Positions 45,051 to 57,896 of a DNA stretch of 64,000 nucleotides are shown piece after piece (position 1 is the first letter of the stretch; every line of letters starts with the position of its first letter). The stretch is from NCBI GenBank assembly GCA_950097015.1, contig CATNEN010000038.1, positions 30,162,501 through 30,226,500 of the forward strand. Direction: 5' to 3'. The notes beneath the pieces are model-generated. The model was not told where the DNA came from. It saw only the letters and a program-made list of their open reading frames with translations, and ran no database searches. The stretch comes from Macrostomum hystrix. Lineage: Eukaryota > Platyhelminthes > Macrostomidae. The translations under genes and the position numbers were made by a program.

Positions 45051-45714
45051 AAATGAAAAATGTTGACAAAAGCCGCTATCATAGTTACACAATTTCAAAT
45101 TTTATTCTGCACTTTTTTTAACTTAATTATCATAATAATGTTAGTTCTCACAAAGTTATATGAAGCTTATTGTATTCTTTGGCTATTTAAATTATTCATA
45201 ACATAATAATCTTGCACTATACACGCCTCTGTGACTATTTAATTTACACATTTTTCTAAATGTCTAATAGAAATAGAAAACACAGTTATTTACACACGTC
45301 AAAAATATGCTAGGATTCGAACTCAAGACCTCTATCATCTTGCCTTCGTAAACAATCATCTGCAAAAACGTACTAACTAAACCGCACATACTGCAGACTC
45401 GAAACTCCCATGGGCTTAGAATGGAAGCGAAAATATAATTTAGCGTTGTTCTTCTGTCACGAATTTTTTTTCTCGGTACAGAACAAAAATAAACACGAAT
45501 ATAGATTAGACTCAGAGCAGAAGAGCTAGCTATATTATCATGCACTGGCTCATTCTCTCATTAGCATAATTTATGAAGTGTCGTTCGCGGACTACACAAC
45601 ACAGCCAGCCAGTCAGTCAGCCCGTCTGGAAATCGGGACTAGAAAATTAAATTGCTTGTAGCTGACGGAAGGTTCTCACATGCACTCAGGTAATGAAGGG
45701 TCGCCTACTTCCCT

Positions 45715-48700
45715 AGCTTAGGAAAGAGAATTATGAGACTAGCTTAGGAAAGAGAATTAGGAGACTATCTTAGGAAAGAGAATTAGGAGACTAGCTTAGG
45801 AAAGAGAATTAGGAGACTAGCTTAGGAAAGAGAATTATGAGACTAGCTTAGGAAAGAGAATTAGGAGACTAGCTTAGGAAAGAGAATTAGGAGACTGGCT
45901 TAGGAAAGAGAATTAGGAGACTGGCTTAGGAAAGATAATTAGGAGACTAGCTAAGGAAAGATAATTAGGAGACTAGTTTAGGAAAGAGAATTAGGAGACT
46001 AGCTTAGGAAAGAGAATTAGGAGACTAGCTTAGGAAAGATAATTAGAAGACTAGCTTAGGAAAGAGAATTAGGAGACTAGTTTATGAAAGAGAATTAGGA
46101 GACTAGCTTAGGAAAGATAATTAGGAGACTAGCTTAGGAAAGATAATTAGAAGACTAGCTTAGGAAAGAGAATTAGGAGACTAGTTTAGGAAAGAGAATT
46201 AGGAGACTAGCTTAGGAAGAAGAATTAGGAGACTAGCTTAGGAAAGATAATTAGGAGACTAGCTTAGGAAATAGAATTAGGAGACTAGCTTAGGAAAGAT
46301 AATTAGGAGACTAGCTTAGGAAAGAGAATTAGGAGACTAGTTTATGAAAGAGAATTAGGAGACTAGCTTAGGAAAGCGAATTAGGAGACTAGCTTTGGAA
46401 AGAGAATTAGGAGACTAGCTTAGGAAAGAGAATTAGTAGACTAGCTTAGGAAAGAGAATTAGGAGACTAGCTTAGGAAAGAGAATTAGGAGACTAGATTA
46501 GGAAAGAGAATTAGGAGACTAGCTTAGGAAAGATAATTAGGAGACTAGCTTAGGAAAGATAATTAGAAGACTAGCTTAGGAAAGAGAATTAGGAGACTAG
46601 CTTAGGAAATAGAATTAGGAGACTAGCTTAAGAAAGATAATTAGAAGACTAGCTTAGGAAAGAGAATTAGGAGACTAGCTTAGGAAGAAGAATTAGGAGA
46701 CTAGCTTAGGAAAGATAATTATAAGACTAGCTTAGGAAAGATAATTAGGAGACTAGCTTAGGAAAGAGAATTAGGAGACTAGCTTAGGAAAGATAATTAT
46801 GAGACTAAATTAGGAAAGAGAATTAGGAGACTAGCTTAGGAAATGAGAATTAGGAGACTAGCTTAGGAAAGAGAATTAGGAGACTAGCTTAGGAAAGCGA
46901 ATTAGGAGACTAGCTTAGGAAAGAGAATTAGGAGACTAGCTTAGGAAAGAGAATTAGGAGACTAGCTTAGGAAAGAGAATTAGGAGACTAGATTAGGAAA
47001 GAGAATTAGGAGACTAGCTTAGGAAAGATAATTAGGAGACTAGCTTAGGAAAGATAATTAGGAGACTAGCTTAGGAAAGAGAATTAGGAGACTAGCTTAG
47101 GAAATAGAATTAGGAGACTAGATTAGGAAAGATAATTAGGAGACTAGCTTAGGAAAGAGAATTAGGAGACTAGCTTAGGAAAGATAATTAGGAGACTAAA
47201 TTAGGAAAGAGAATTAGGAGACTAGCTTAGGAAATGAGAATTAGGAGACTAGTTTATGAAAGAGAATTAGGAGACTAGCTTAGGAAAGCGAATTAGGAGA
47301 CTAGCTTAGGAAAGAGAATTAGGAGACTATCTTAGGAAAGAGAATTAGGAGACTAGCTTAGGAAAGAGAATTAGGAGACTAGCTTAGGAAAGAGAATTAT
47401 GAGACTAGCTTAGGAAAGAGAATTAGGAGACTAGCTTAGGAAAGAGAATTAGGAGACTGGCTTAGGAAAGAGAATTAGGAGACTGGCTTAGGAAAGATAA
47501 TTAGGAGACTAGCTAAGGAAAGATAATTAGGAGACTAGTTTAGGAAAGAGAATTAGGAGACTAGCTTAGGAAAGAGAATTAGGAGACTAGCTTAGGAAAG
47601 ATAATTAGAAGACTAGCTTAGGAAAGAGAATTAGGAGACTAGTTTATGAAAGAGAATTAGGAGACTAGCTTAGGAAAGATAATTAGGAGACTAGCTTAGG
47701 AAAGATAATTAGAAGACTAGCTTAGGAAAGAGAATTAGGAGACTAGTTTAGGAAAGAGAATTAGGAGACTAGCTTAGGAAGAAGAATTAGGAGACTAGCT
47801 TAGGAAAGATAATTAGGAGACTAGCTTAGGAAATAGAATTAGGAGACTAGCTTAGGAAAGATAATTAGGAGACTAGCTTAGGAAAGAGAATTAGGAGACT
47901 AGTTTATGAAAGAGAATTAGGAGACTAGCTTAGGAAAGCGAATTAGGAGACTAGCTTTGGAAAGAGAATTAGGAGACTAGCTTAGGAAAGAGAATTAGTA
48001 GACTAGCTTAGGAAAGAGAATTAGGAGACTAGCTTAGGAAAGAGAATTAGGAGACTAGCTTAGGAAAGAGAATTAGGAGACTAGATTAGGAAAGAGAATT
48101 AGGAGACTAGCTTAGGAAAGATAATTAGGAGACTAGCTTAGGAAAGATAATTAGAAGACTAGCTTAGGAAAGAGAATTAGGAGACTAGCTTAGGAAATAG
48201 AATTAGGAGACTAGCTTAAGAAAGATAATTAGAAGACTAGCTTAGGAAAGAGAATTAGGAGACTAGCTTAGGAAGAAGAATTAGGAGACTAGCTTAGGAA
48301 AGATAATTATAAGACTAGCTTAGGAAAGATAATTAGGAGACTAGCTTAGGAAAGAGAATTAGGAGACTAGCTTAGGAAAGATAATTATGAGACTAAATTA
48401 GGAAAGAGAATTAGGAGACTAGCTTAGGAAATGAGAATTAGGAGACTAGCTTAGGAAAGAGAATTAGGAGACTAGCTTAGGAAAGCGAATTAGGAGACTA
48501 GCTTAGGAAAGAGAATTAGGAGACTAGCTTAGGAAAGAGAATTAGGAGACTAGCTTAGGAAAGAGAATTAGGAGACTAGATTAGGAAAGAGAATTAGGAG
48601 ACTAGCTTAGGAAAGATAATTAGGAGACTAGCTTAGGAAAGATAATTAGGAGACTAGCTTAGGAAAGAGAATTAGGAGACTAGCTTAGGAAATAGAATTA

Positions 48701-49505
48701 GGAGACTAGATTAGGAAAGATAATTAGGAGACTAGCTTAGGAAAGAGAATTAGGAGACTAGCTTAGGAAAGATAATTAGGAGACTAAATTAGGAAAGAGA
48801 ATTAGGAGACTAGCTTAGGAAATGAGAATTAGGAGACTAGTTTATGAAAGAGAATTAGGAGACTAGCTTAGGAAAGCGAATTAGGAGACTAGCTTTGGAA
48901 AGAGAATTAGGAGACTAGCTTAGGAAAGAGAATTAGGAGACTAGCTTAGGAAAGAGAATTAGGAGACTAGCTTAGGAAAGAGAATTAGGAGACTAGCTTA
49001 GGAAAGCGAATTAGGAGACTAGCTTAGGAAAGAGAATTAGGAGACTAAATTAGGAAAGAGAATTAGGAGACTAGCTTAGGAAAGCGAATTAGGAGACTAG
49101 CTTAGGAAAGAGAATTAGGAGACTAGCTTAGGAAAGAGAATTAGGAGACTAGCTTAGGAAAGAGAATTAGGAGACTAGCTTAGGAAAGAGAATTAGGAGA
49201 CTAGCTTAGGAAATAGAATTCGGAAACTAGCTTAGGAAAGAGAATTAGGAGACTAGATTAGGAAAGGAGAATTAGGAGACTAGTTTATGAAAGAGAATTA
49301 GGAGACTAGATTAGGAAAGAGAATTAGGAGACTAGATTAGGAAAGGAGAATTAGGAGACTAGCTTAGGAAATACAATTAGGAAACTAGCTTAGGAAAGAG
49401 AATTAGGAGACTAGATTAGGAAAGGAGAATTAGGAGACTAGCTTAGGAAAGAGAATTAGAAAAGAGAATTAGGAGAGTTGCTTAGGAAAGAGAATCAAGA
49501 GACTA
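45715..49505. repeat. 26-bp minisatellite, ~145 copies, with ~1.56-kb higher-order duplication
   Basis: Units contain GCTTAGGAAAGAGAATTAGG then AGACTA. Variant order in 45.72-47.28 kb repeats in 47.28-48.85 kb: AGCTAAGG at ~45949 and ~47511, ATAATTATAAG at ~46715 and ~48303. It lies in intron 4 and ends about 90 nt from the exon-4 donor. Confidence 0.96.
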
Positions 49506-49592
49506 GCTTAATATAGTTTTTAGAGGATTATCAATAAAGAACGAAAATGAACAATCCTTAATATGTTGAAAAAATGGTTTTAAAACGCCTAC

Positions 49593-49774
49593 CAGCTTTT
49601 TAACTCCACTGGCTTCTGTCTGGGCTGGCAATGACAGCGCAGCTTCTAGCTTGGCAGCCGGAGGGCTAGATGGCGGAGACGACGACTGGTTCTCGCTGGC
49701 AAATACATTCTCGCGCATCAATAGCAGGTAGACCGACACAGATTTTTTATCAGGTGTCGGCGACAGAAGCAGAT
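49593..49774 (-). CDS. Dystrophin-like exon 4, end of CH2 and linker
   Basis: 182-bp exon, acceptor CTCACTAG, donor GTAGGC, phase 1 in and 0 out (residues 220-280). Joining to exon 3 restores an Asp codon and gives LLDVDD, then TPDKKSVSVYLLL. This is the last CH2 helix; dystrophin has YPDKKSILMYITSLF. The rest is a Ser/Pro/Ala-rich linker (SSSPPSSPPAAK) equivalent to hinge 1. The PDKKS spelling, rather than PDEKS, favours dystrophin/utrophin over spectrin. Confidence 0.9.
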
Positions 49775-49849
49775 CTAGTGAGAGTAGGGATGACAGTCGT
49801 TTTGTTTTATACTTAAGCCACACCTGTTCTAATTGTTCTGCTTTCAAAC

Positions 49850-50090
49850 CTGTTTTAATTAGTTTTTCTTCACACCTGCTTAAATTAGCTTTTCTTCACA
49901 CCTGTTTTAACTAGATTTAACTTTACACCTGTTCTAATTAGCTTTTCTTCACACCCGTTTAATTAGCTTTTCTTCACACCTGTTTTAACTAGATTTAACT
50001 TTACACCTGTTCTAATTAGCTTCTCTTCACACCCGTTTAATTAGCTTTTCTTCACACCTGTTTTAAATACTTAGCTTTTACAGCGTTTTA
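49850..50090. repeat. Short tandem duplication, ~95-bp unit
   Basis: TTAGCTTTTCTTCACACCTG and TTTACACCTGTTCTAATTAG alternate at least twice. It lies in intron 3 and is T-rich and C-rich on the plus strand. Confidence 0.8.
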
Positions 50091-50371
50091 ATAACGTTGC
50101 AAATTACACCTGTTTTAATTGCCCTTTCTCAACACCTGATTGAAAATATAATAACTTTTCATTTTTACCTGCTTGAATCCGTATACCAAAACTTAAACTA
50201 TCTTGAACTCCGTTTTTGATATCTACAAATGATTTACTTTTCACTTCACAACTCTTAAATAATTGTTATCTAGTTTTATCTATCTAATTTTCACACCTAC
50301 AGATAATTGGGGGTCAGTTTCACACCTCTGCCATAAAGTGATGAGTAATTAATGACAAAGCCAGTTCTCAC

Positions 50372-50912
50372 CGTCCACATCCAGCAGCGCGGGCACACCG
50401 AACTCTAACCGACCCAGGTGAAAGGCTAGGGCCAAATTATCAGCCGGAGTCTTTTTTAATCGATCATTGAAGACAAACAGCTCCGATCTAGCTGAGTGCA
50501 GTATGGCCAGAAAGCCTAGCCCGTCCTTCCAGCTGACAGTCAGATTGGCGATGTGAACACCGGGGTAGCCGCGACAGCGCTCCTGACACCAGTCTAACAG
50601 AGAGCTCTCAGAATCATCGCTATACCAAGCCTGCAGTACTGTCCAAACTAGGCTCAGAGTAGCTTTAGGCCGGCCCTGCAGCACCTGATCGGTGTCTAAT
50701 CTAGTTAGATCTACGCGAAAGTTATCCTGCATCAACTGTTTACTGCGCTCAATTAGGCGTCTGGCGTCGGCCTCGTTAGCTGCTAGAACTCGGCCAGCTT
50801 CAGGCACTGGATTGGCGGTCAGGTAGCAGACTAGACAGAATAGGCGCGCTCCGTCGCGCAGATCGGCGTACAGATCCGACACCTGCAGGCGACTATCTGG
50901 GTCGTCGAATCC
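50372..50912 (-). CDS. Dystrophin-like exon 3, rest of CH1 and most of CH2
   Basis: 541-bp exon, acceptor CGCACCCAG after a C-rich tract, donor GTGAGA, phase 0 in and phase 1 out (residues 40-219). CH1 continues with VSDLYADLRDGARLF, and GRPKATLSLVWTVLQAW matches the GNHKLTLGLIWNIILHW segment of dystrophin. CH2 starts near LLDWCQERC, followed by GYPGVHIANLTVSWKDGLGF and ends at VPALLDVD. The usual CH2 core HRPDLF is replaced by SARSELF, an unusual divergence. The start lies 30 nt further upstream than the first Met, because residues GFDDPDSRLQ are needed to bridge CH1 and have no stop. Confidence 0.92.
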
Positions 50913-51793
50913 CTGGGTGCGATTCGGCGGCGGTAGGGGGTTTGGTGAGATATGAACAGTATAGAACTACAAGGGAAATTCCCCCTGACAGTTGTTTGTG
51001 CTGCACCCGAACGGAGCAAAGCAAGCACACGAAACTCAAGAACACGGGCCAACTTTTTGTTGCACATCTTCTGCAACTACAATCAAGTCGCCAGCTCTTC
51101 AGACCTTCAGGATAGTCTATGGTTCTGCCCGAAGGTCGGATTTTTCCCCATTAGCGCTAGTGTATTTCATACACCCCTATACACGAATTAGCACTGCGCC
51201 TCAGTGCGGCCTTAAATATTTATCAGCATGTCACCCAAATGTGCCTGCATCATCTCCGTCTTCGGTGGTCACCTACCTTTATCTAGACGGATTTGCTGGA
51301 CCTTTAATGGCTACAACAGGTGGAACTATTGGCTACAACAGGTGGCCACTATGGACACTCTGACGCGAATTTATCCAATTTCACAGATCAAGCCTAAATA
51401 CTAGGCGCAGCTCAACCACAGGACACCATCGCCTAGCCTGTCAACCAATCAGTAACCACCCAACGTTGTTAGGAAATGTTACGCAGGTTGTAAGGAGGTG
51501 CAAGCTAAATTAAAAGATATAAAAAGGACAGAGATGGGCAGATGAAAATAAAGATGAGAGGAGAGGTAAGAGAATGAGATTCAGAAAGTACAGGACTTAC
51601 AGGTGAGAAATGGATACATGAGAAACAGATGAATGAGAGGAGATATGAAAGGGTAGTACAAGCATGCATTAGCTAGTGACTGCGCATGGTCTCCAGAGAA
51701 ATCAATCGACGACTGACAATTTTGAAGTGAATTGTCACACGAAAAATATTAAAAAGACACACATCAATCATTTGGATTTAAATTAAAACTCAC
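50913..51793. other. Intron 2
   Basis: 881 bp with a purine-rich GAGA/GATGAGAGG stretch (51530-51650). No array, SINE or coding exon. The plus-strand ORFs (50952-51363) have no family motif. Confidence 0.6.
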
Positions 51794-51855
51794 TTTAGCA
51801 AGCTGATAGTTAATCCATCTAGTGAGCACTTTCTTCTGTGTCTCCAGGCTCTGCT
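51794..51855 (-). CDS. Dystrophin-like exon 2, start of CH1
   Basis: 62-bp exon, acceptor GCATCCAG and donor GTGAGT, entering in phase 1 and ending in phase 0. It encodes QSLETQKKVLTRWINYQLAK (residues ~20-39), which is the first helix and actin-binding segment of a type-1 CH domain; compare QKKTFTKWVNAQ in dystrophin and spectrins. It is too short for ordinary ORF finding but carries the most diagnostic motif of the N-terminus. Confidence 0.88.
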
Positions 51856-52224
51856 CTGGATGCGAGATGAGAGAATGAAATTACAATCTAGTGTGTAAGC
51901 ATAAAAATAATGATAATGATACGAGAATAACATAAGTACTTAAAGAAACACAACAGTGGCATCTTTGCAAATTAGTCATAGAAAAAGCAAGTAGCTAATT
52001 AAATAAGCGAGTTTTTTTAATAACAAAACACAAAAAAATTCTGAATCTATTGAAAAGCCTAAAATTGTTTTTGTTTTCTTTTAATCTCGAAGCACCTCAC
52101 ATTGTCCAAGCAGATTAGTCCAACTGATTAACCAAATGTGTATTTAAATTAATATTCGATCTATTACAAACTCTTCGAAGCAGACGATAGCACAGCCGCA
52201 GCTATTGCGCGGCGCATCTGATGG

Positions 52225-52435
52225 CATGTGTACGGCTGTTCAGTCCATGGACCGGGGGGACGCCACACCCACCTTAAATTACCCCATCTAATGCTGGTAC
52301 CCATTTAACAGCTGGGTGAAGTGAAGCAATGCAGAGTTAAGTGCCTTGCTAAAGGACACAAACTCATACCAGTGGTGTCGGGAATCGAACCCCGACCTTC
52401 AAGTCGTGAGTCTAACATTCTAACCACCGCAACAA
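52225..52435 (-). mobile_element. SINE-B copy, near full length
   Basis: The reverse strand has head GTGGTTAGAATGTTAGACTC, B box GGGGTTCGATTCCCGACACC, body TTGTGTCCTTTAGCAAGGCA and tail GGTCCATGGACTGAACAGCC. It is the best reference for the family. It lies in intron 1. Confidence 0.7.
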
Positions 52436-53370
52436 CCACTACAACTCTCGTTACTAAGTAGCTACACTAACAAGCAAATTTGTTCAATTATACAAGCGAA
52501 ATAAAGTTGCGTTACAAGAGTGAGCAAGCTGTAACGAATGTAACGAATGAAAAAATAAACGAAATGTTATGTAGTATATTATTCGCGAGTCCATAGCTTT
52601 TCGCATTTGATTTAGGTAAACAAGCGTTTAATTTATGATTGAAAGATCAAACTATTAACCGTAGAAAGCTATTCATTCCCACTCGTCGAGATATTCAGCG
52701 TTTATTGTCGAAGACCTTGATGATAAGGACAACTAATACACGAATTATATTGATGGTTTTAGCAACCAGACACCGTGACGAAACTCGTTGAATGTTTCGT
52801 GATTTTTGAAGTTGTTTCATCGGATATAGCGGAAAATTTAAGCACGTGTTCTGCATTTCTTAAAAATGCCATAGACAATAAACGATGTCAGTTAGAGAGA
52901 TAAGGATTTCGGATTTCTTAAAATAGAACGCAAATAGATATAATACGAGTATATTCATTGCCAAATAATTATCATAACAACACAAGGCAGTATTATAAAA
53001 TGCAAAAAAATATCTAAACTGAAAATGGAAATATTAAACTCAAATGAAAGCATTAGTCTAATAATTAGTAGATTTGCCTGGGAAAATTCCACCCAGATAT
53101 TTACTTGGAAGGAAATTCAATTGCAACACGGCCCCCAAGCGAATAAAGTATGCGCGTCTTCAGAAACTCGAGATATTCAACGATTCTGCAAAAAGGACCA
53201 CTTTTTTGGAAATAAGCACCACTTTTGACAAGCGTTTAAACTTCATGAGCTGGCAAGCAAGACCTGTATATATCATCCCAGCCTTCTGTGTCTGATCTCA
53301 TACTAGGCGAAGCTTCTAGAACTTCAACTGGTGCCACCGTCTGATATAACACACAGGGTTGCGCTTCCCA

Positions 53371-53530
53371 AGGCTGCGTACAGCTGTTCAGTCCATGGAC
53401 TGTGGAGGTTGATAAAAAACGCATCCAAATTTCAACCGCAGCTGATGCGGGAATCCAATTTACAGCTAGGTTAACTGGATAATTAAGCTAATATTTTAAT
53501 TCCCGACCTCTTGATTAAAAGCCTGAAGCT
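53371..53530 (-). mobile_element. SINE-B fragment, degenerate
   Basis: Shares the tail word TTCAGTCCATGGACTG and part of the body with the 52225 copy, but the tRNA head is largely lost. Confidence 0.45.
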
Positions 53531-53557
53531 ACAAAGACTAGTCTCCTACTGCTAATA

Positions 53558-53943
53558 ATAATAATTGACACTAGACCCAAGGGCCAGTGCAGGTGTTGTG
53601 TCAGGCACACTAGCAGGTGGGACTGCACACCTATTGTACTCCCCGGCTCTCTCGGACACCGGTTGACAGCCGCGTGTCAGCAATGGAAATTATTTTTTCC
53701 AAACATATCGGCAGCATCCAAACCCCACTGAATTGCCGCACAGAAACTGCTTTATTCCACGCCAGCCAGAATTATTATTACTCGACGAAATGTCGGTGCT
53801 CATTTGCAGCTGAGTAGACTGTGTGCACATCAGGGCAAAGCAGCTTGCCAAAGGCTGCACGAATAGTTCTAGACTAGGTCGGGAGTCGAACCCAGGACCA
53901 TCTGATCCAGAGTCCGACACCTTACTGACTGAGCTATCCGCCC
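53558..53943 (-). mobile_element. SINE-C, full length
   Basis: The reverse strand begins with GGCGGATAGCTCAGTCAGTA (A box) and has CCTGGGTTCGACTCCCGACC (B box), both intact. A ~300-bp body ends GGGTCTAGTGTCAATTATTA with an ATT-repeat tail. The tail matches that of SINE-A, implying the same LINE partner (inference). Confidence 0.72.
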
Positions 53944-53944
53944 T

Positions 53945-56030
53945 TAAATTGCTAATAGCTCTTTATTAATCTATACAAACATTCAAGAGCATATCATTTG
54001 AAAAGGAAAACTCATTTTTTCTAATATAAGCGTAGGTTTGATGTAAAACGGATTTTGTTAATACGAAACTTCTAAGGAAAAAAAATTAAAACGAGAGAAT
54101 GGAAAGTTTAGCAGGTTCATATTTCTAGTTCTGAGTTTTTGACAGCCAGCAGCAGCTCTCTCTCACCTTCCAAGCCAGTTTGCAGCGCCGATGGCAACAG
54201 TAACTGGGCCAAGTTGAGAAACGTGAGCATTTCTTTTAACTCAGATACATTATTGCTTTTTTACAGCCATTAAAGAAACGTCCAGACTTAAGAACACTGC
54301 GTGAATCGACCGCATTTAAACGGCTAGTTACAAGAACAGAACGCACAAATGTACATGTACTTATCACTACCCTTATATTGAATGAGATAATAGATAAGAG
54401 ATATATTTTTAAAAAGCTCGTTCACAAGCGTAGCAGGAAGTTATTATTACTATTCGTTTCGCTGAGAACTCAAAACATGTGAGTTTTAAAACTGTTTATA
54501 TAAAAAATCTGTTTGACTAAATATAGAAAAAAGTTGAGATCAAATATGCACTAGAGAAATTGAACACTTGCGAGGGCCACCCGTGGAGTATGCGGGGAAA
54601 GAAATGAAAAACTGGGAATGAGATTGAAGATCTAAAGGGAGAGAAGAGAAGGCCTAGCATACAAACCCGCACCTCCCTTAGTGCTTTCCTGCCGAGTACA
54701 CGAATGCTATGCAACTTAAATGAACGGCGAGGGGAGAGAAATGATTGAGACAGGGGAAGAGACCAGAAACTAGAAGAGTAGATCTCCGTGCAAATGGTGG
54801 GCGGTTTAGGCAAAGCTATATGGCAAAGTAAATGTACACATGCGTGCTTCTATATATACATACATAAATGCTTAAGAGTACAACAAGCATGTGAGTGGAT
54901 GAGGGAAGCGTGCTGGCTAGCAAACAAAGAAGAAAAATACAGGGACACACAAGCACACAACGCGAGCGTGTTCTAATGGATTTTGATGACAGACGGGGCT
55001 AATGAAATGGCGAATTTAAGCGTACATATTCAAAAATACAGTTTTAAAATTGAATCCTTTTTCGACATTAGCCAGGAGATTAACTATACTTCTTAGAAAC
55101 TGATTATCGCCAGAGAACTTATCAGACATTTCGATAGAATAACGAATAAATAGGCGAAAAGGAGACAAAATTCGTATTTTGCTTTTTTAATGCGTCAAAC
55201 AAAAAAGTGACGCCCTCAAAGACGTTGTCTATGGTCGTCAAGCCCATTGAGGACACGCCTGCTAAGGCACAGGCGAGTTATTGACCTGATCTGACCACAA
55301 ACCTTTTTATAGTGTGTACTATAGAGCCCGTTATAAATTTGTCTATGGTTTATAAGCACTTTAATGGCAGGCATTGTAGCTATCTACTTCTATGGCAAAA
55401 CCCATTTAGACATGATTTTAAGCAGACTTCAACAAATTCGCAACGATTGTTCCCATTTTCTATATATACTACTTACTGATATAAAGTAAGTAGCGACATG
55501 GGACATGTATAAATAAAATATAACAAACGGAGACAACAAAGGTACATGTTTAAACTATAAGCTAATTCTAAACCGAAACTGTAAGTTAGGACTCCGGGCT
55601 ACAGGAATGTACCCCACCACCAAGGCGTGGTCGGAGTAATGAAGCGAGTTTTTGGCACATTTTCCTGTTCCTACACCATACCACATTTCTTTGCGGGACT
55701 GAATTTGAATATACTGAAAGCTTTTCCTTGCATATACATTTCATGTGTATATAAATGTGCTGCAAGGATCATTTTCTATTCGAGATTTAACCTGCGCCAA
55801 GCATTAATTATATCGGCTCTCTCGCATGATTTCCTATTAGTTTAGTTTTTTTTCTACTTTTCCTTACTCACAAAGTAGTTGCCACACAGTAAACCGCTAG
55901 ACTAGTATGAATCGAAGAGCTTCAAGTGGATACACCTTTCTGTGTAATTACGATGCCCATTTTCAAATATATAATATACGAGTTAATTCTGCAGTTTTTT
56001 ACAGACCCTAGAGCCACCTAAAGCTAAGAC
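53945..56030. other. Intron 1 middle region
   Basis: Contains the possible alternative first exon (54167-54230) and a purine-rich stretch (54560-54780). A fragment at ~55210-55340 (GACGTTGTCTATGGTCGTC) resembles the centre of the foldback element. No other gene is seen. Confidence 0.5.
54167..54230 (-). CDS. Possible alternative first coding exon of the dystrophin-like gene
   Basis: An ATG at 54230-54228 opens 21 codons, MLTFLNLAQLLLPSALQTGLE, plus one base before donor GTGAGA (phase 1). This would splice in frame to exon 2, in place of 59701-59755. An in-frame TAA lies about 39 nt upstream. No convincing acceptor precedes it, so it would be a transcription-start exon. The peptide is hydrophobic and unlike known dystrophin N-termini. 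Phase agreement has a one-in-three chance of being accidental. Confidence 0.25.
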
Positions 56031-56035
56031 TTACT

Positions 56036-56850
56036 GAGTCTCATCTCTCCCGTGTCTCATCTCTCCCGTGTCTCATCTCTCCCGTGTCTCATCTCTCCCG
56101 TGTCTCATCTCTCCCGTGTCTCATCTCTCCCGTGTCTCATCTCTCCCGTGTCTCATCTCTCCCGTGTCTCATCTCTCCCGTGTCTCATCTCTCCCCAGTC
56201 TCATCTCTCCCGTGTCTCATCTCTCCCGTGTCTAATCTCTCTCCAGTATTATCTCTCCGTGTCTCATCTCTCCCCAGTCTCATCTCTCCCGTGTATCATC
56301 TCTCCCCTGTCTCATCTCTAATGTGTCTCATCTCTAACGTGTCTCATCTCTCCCGTATCTTAACTCTCCTGTGTCTCATCTCTAACGTGTCTCATCTCTA
56401 ACGTGTCTCATCTCTCCCGTATCTTAACTCTCCTGTGTCTCATCTCTCCCGTATCTTAACTCTCCCGTGTCTCATCTCTCCCCTGTCTCATCTCTAACGT
56501 GTCTCATCTCTAACGTGTCTCATCTCTCCCGTATCTTAACTCTCCTGTGTCTCATCTCTCCCCTGTCTCATCTCTAACGTGTCTCATCTCTAACGTGTCT
56601 CATCTCTAACGTGTCTCATCTCTCCCGTATCTTAACTCTCCTGTGTCTCATCTCTCCCCTGTCTCATCTCTAACGTGTCTCATCTCTAACGTGTCTCATC
56701 TCTCCCGTATCTTAACTCTCCTGTGTCTCATCTCTCCCCTGTCTCATCTCTAACGTGTCTCATCTCTAACGTGTCTCATCTCTAACGTGTCTCATCTCTC
56801 CCGTATCTTAACTCTCCTGTGTCTCATCTGTAACGTGTCTCATATTTTCT
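56036..56850. repeat. 16-bp minisatellite with mixed unit types
   Basis: Units CTCATCTCTCCCGTGT, CTCATCTCTAACGTGT and TTAACTCTCCTGTGT alternate in blocks, giving a ~100-bp higher-order pattern in the right half. It lies in intron 1. Confidence 0.94.
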
Positions 56851-57564
56851 TATTTTTGCCTCATATAAAATTTCTCTTTTTTTCTGTCACCATAACTTTA
56901 TATACTAATTGAATGAGAAAGCAGAAAAAGGAGTACTCTAGTACTCTAAAAGCACACATTGTGAATCTTTTCGTGCATTATATTAACTAAATCAACCTAA
57001 AGGCAAGCCTTAACACAAAATACATGACGGTGGGTATCTTATCACGAAGTCATAAAAATTGATAATGGCTTGCATTTAACGCATGACTTACCAGTCAACT
57101 TATAAGTACATTCCAGAGAGATTTGACAGTGTACACTAAGAAGCCCATTCACGAAAACAAATCTATAGAAAAAATAAAGCTTTGTAATTTTTCTGCGTTG
57201 CAGTACATGTGGACAGACTAGCTTTCCTAAAGTCCATCCGTGACCTCCCAAACAGACGGAATAAAAAATTAGTTAGCAAATTCGGTTAGCACAGTTGAAG
57301 AAAAAAACTTCGGTTAACAGAAATTTCCCAATTAGACAAGCGCCTGAAACTATCTGGCCAATGTTGACTTTTCTAGTAGTTAATAATTCAAATCTTATCT
57401 GATGTCAGCATTTATAAACTAACCTTTGTAAACTTTTAGGAGCTAAGTTTGCTTTAAAAACTATTTAGCTAGTACGCAGAAAGTGTATTGTAGAATTAGG
57501 TAGGGCCTACTAGGACCTAAGACCTAAGAAGACCTAGTATACAAACTAGGACCACACCGCATGA

Positions 57565-57765
57565 TAGTAGATTAGAGAAGGACCATCACAGCATGATAGT
57601 AGATAAGAGAAGGACCATCACAGGATGATAGTAGATAAGAGAAGGACCATCACAGCATGATAGTAGATAAGAGAAGGACCATCACAGGATGATAGTAGAT
57701 AAGAGAAGGACCATCACAGGATGATAGTAGATAAGAGAAGGACCATCAGAGCATGATAGTAGATA
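57565..57765. repeat. 32-bp minisatellite, ~6 copies
   Basis: Units contain GAAGGACCATCACAGGATGA and TAGTAGATAAGA. It lies in intron 1. Confidence 0.93.
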
Positions 57766-57896
57766 GTAGCTGATCGTGGTGCCAATTTACTTGGTTCTTA
57801 AGAAAAGTACCATATGATTTTTTAATTCTGACCATAATTCTACATTTCGCTACAAACTCTATCTTTTTTATGTTCGTCAGATAAAGGTCCCACATT

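Noticed and set aside
45715-49505. CRISPR array
   Set aside because: No constant-repeat/variable-spacer structure; contiguous 26-bp units in an intron of a eukaryotic gene.
53860-53943. Functional tRNA gene on the minus strand
   Set aside because: A and B boxes are intact, but the sequence continues into a SINE body with an ATT tail and does not close a normal acceptor stem.
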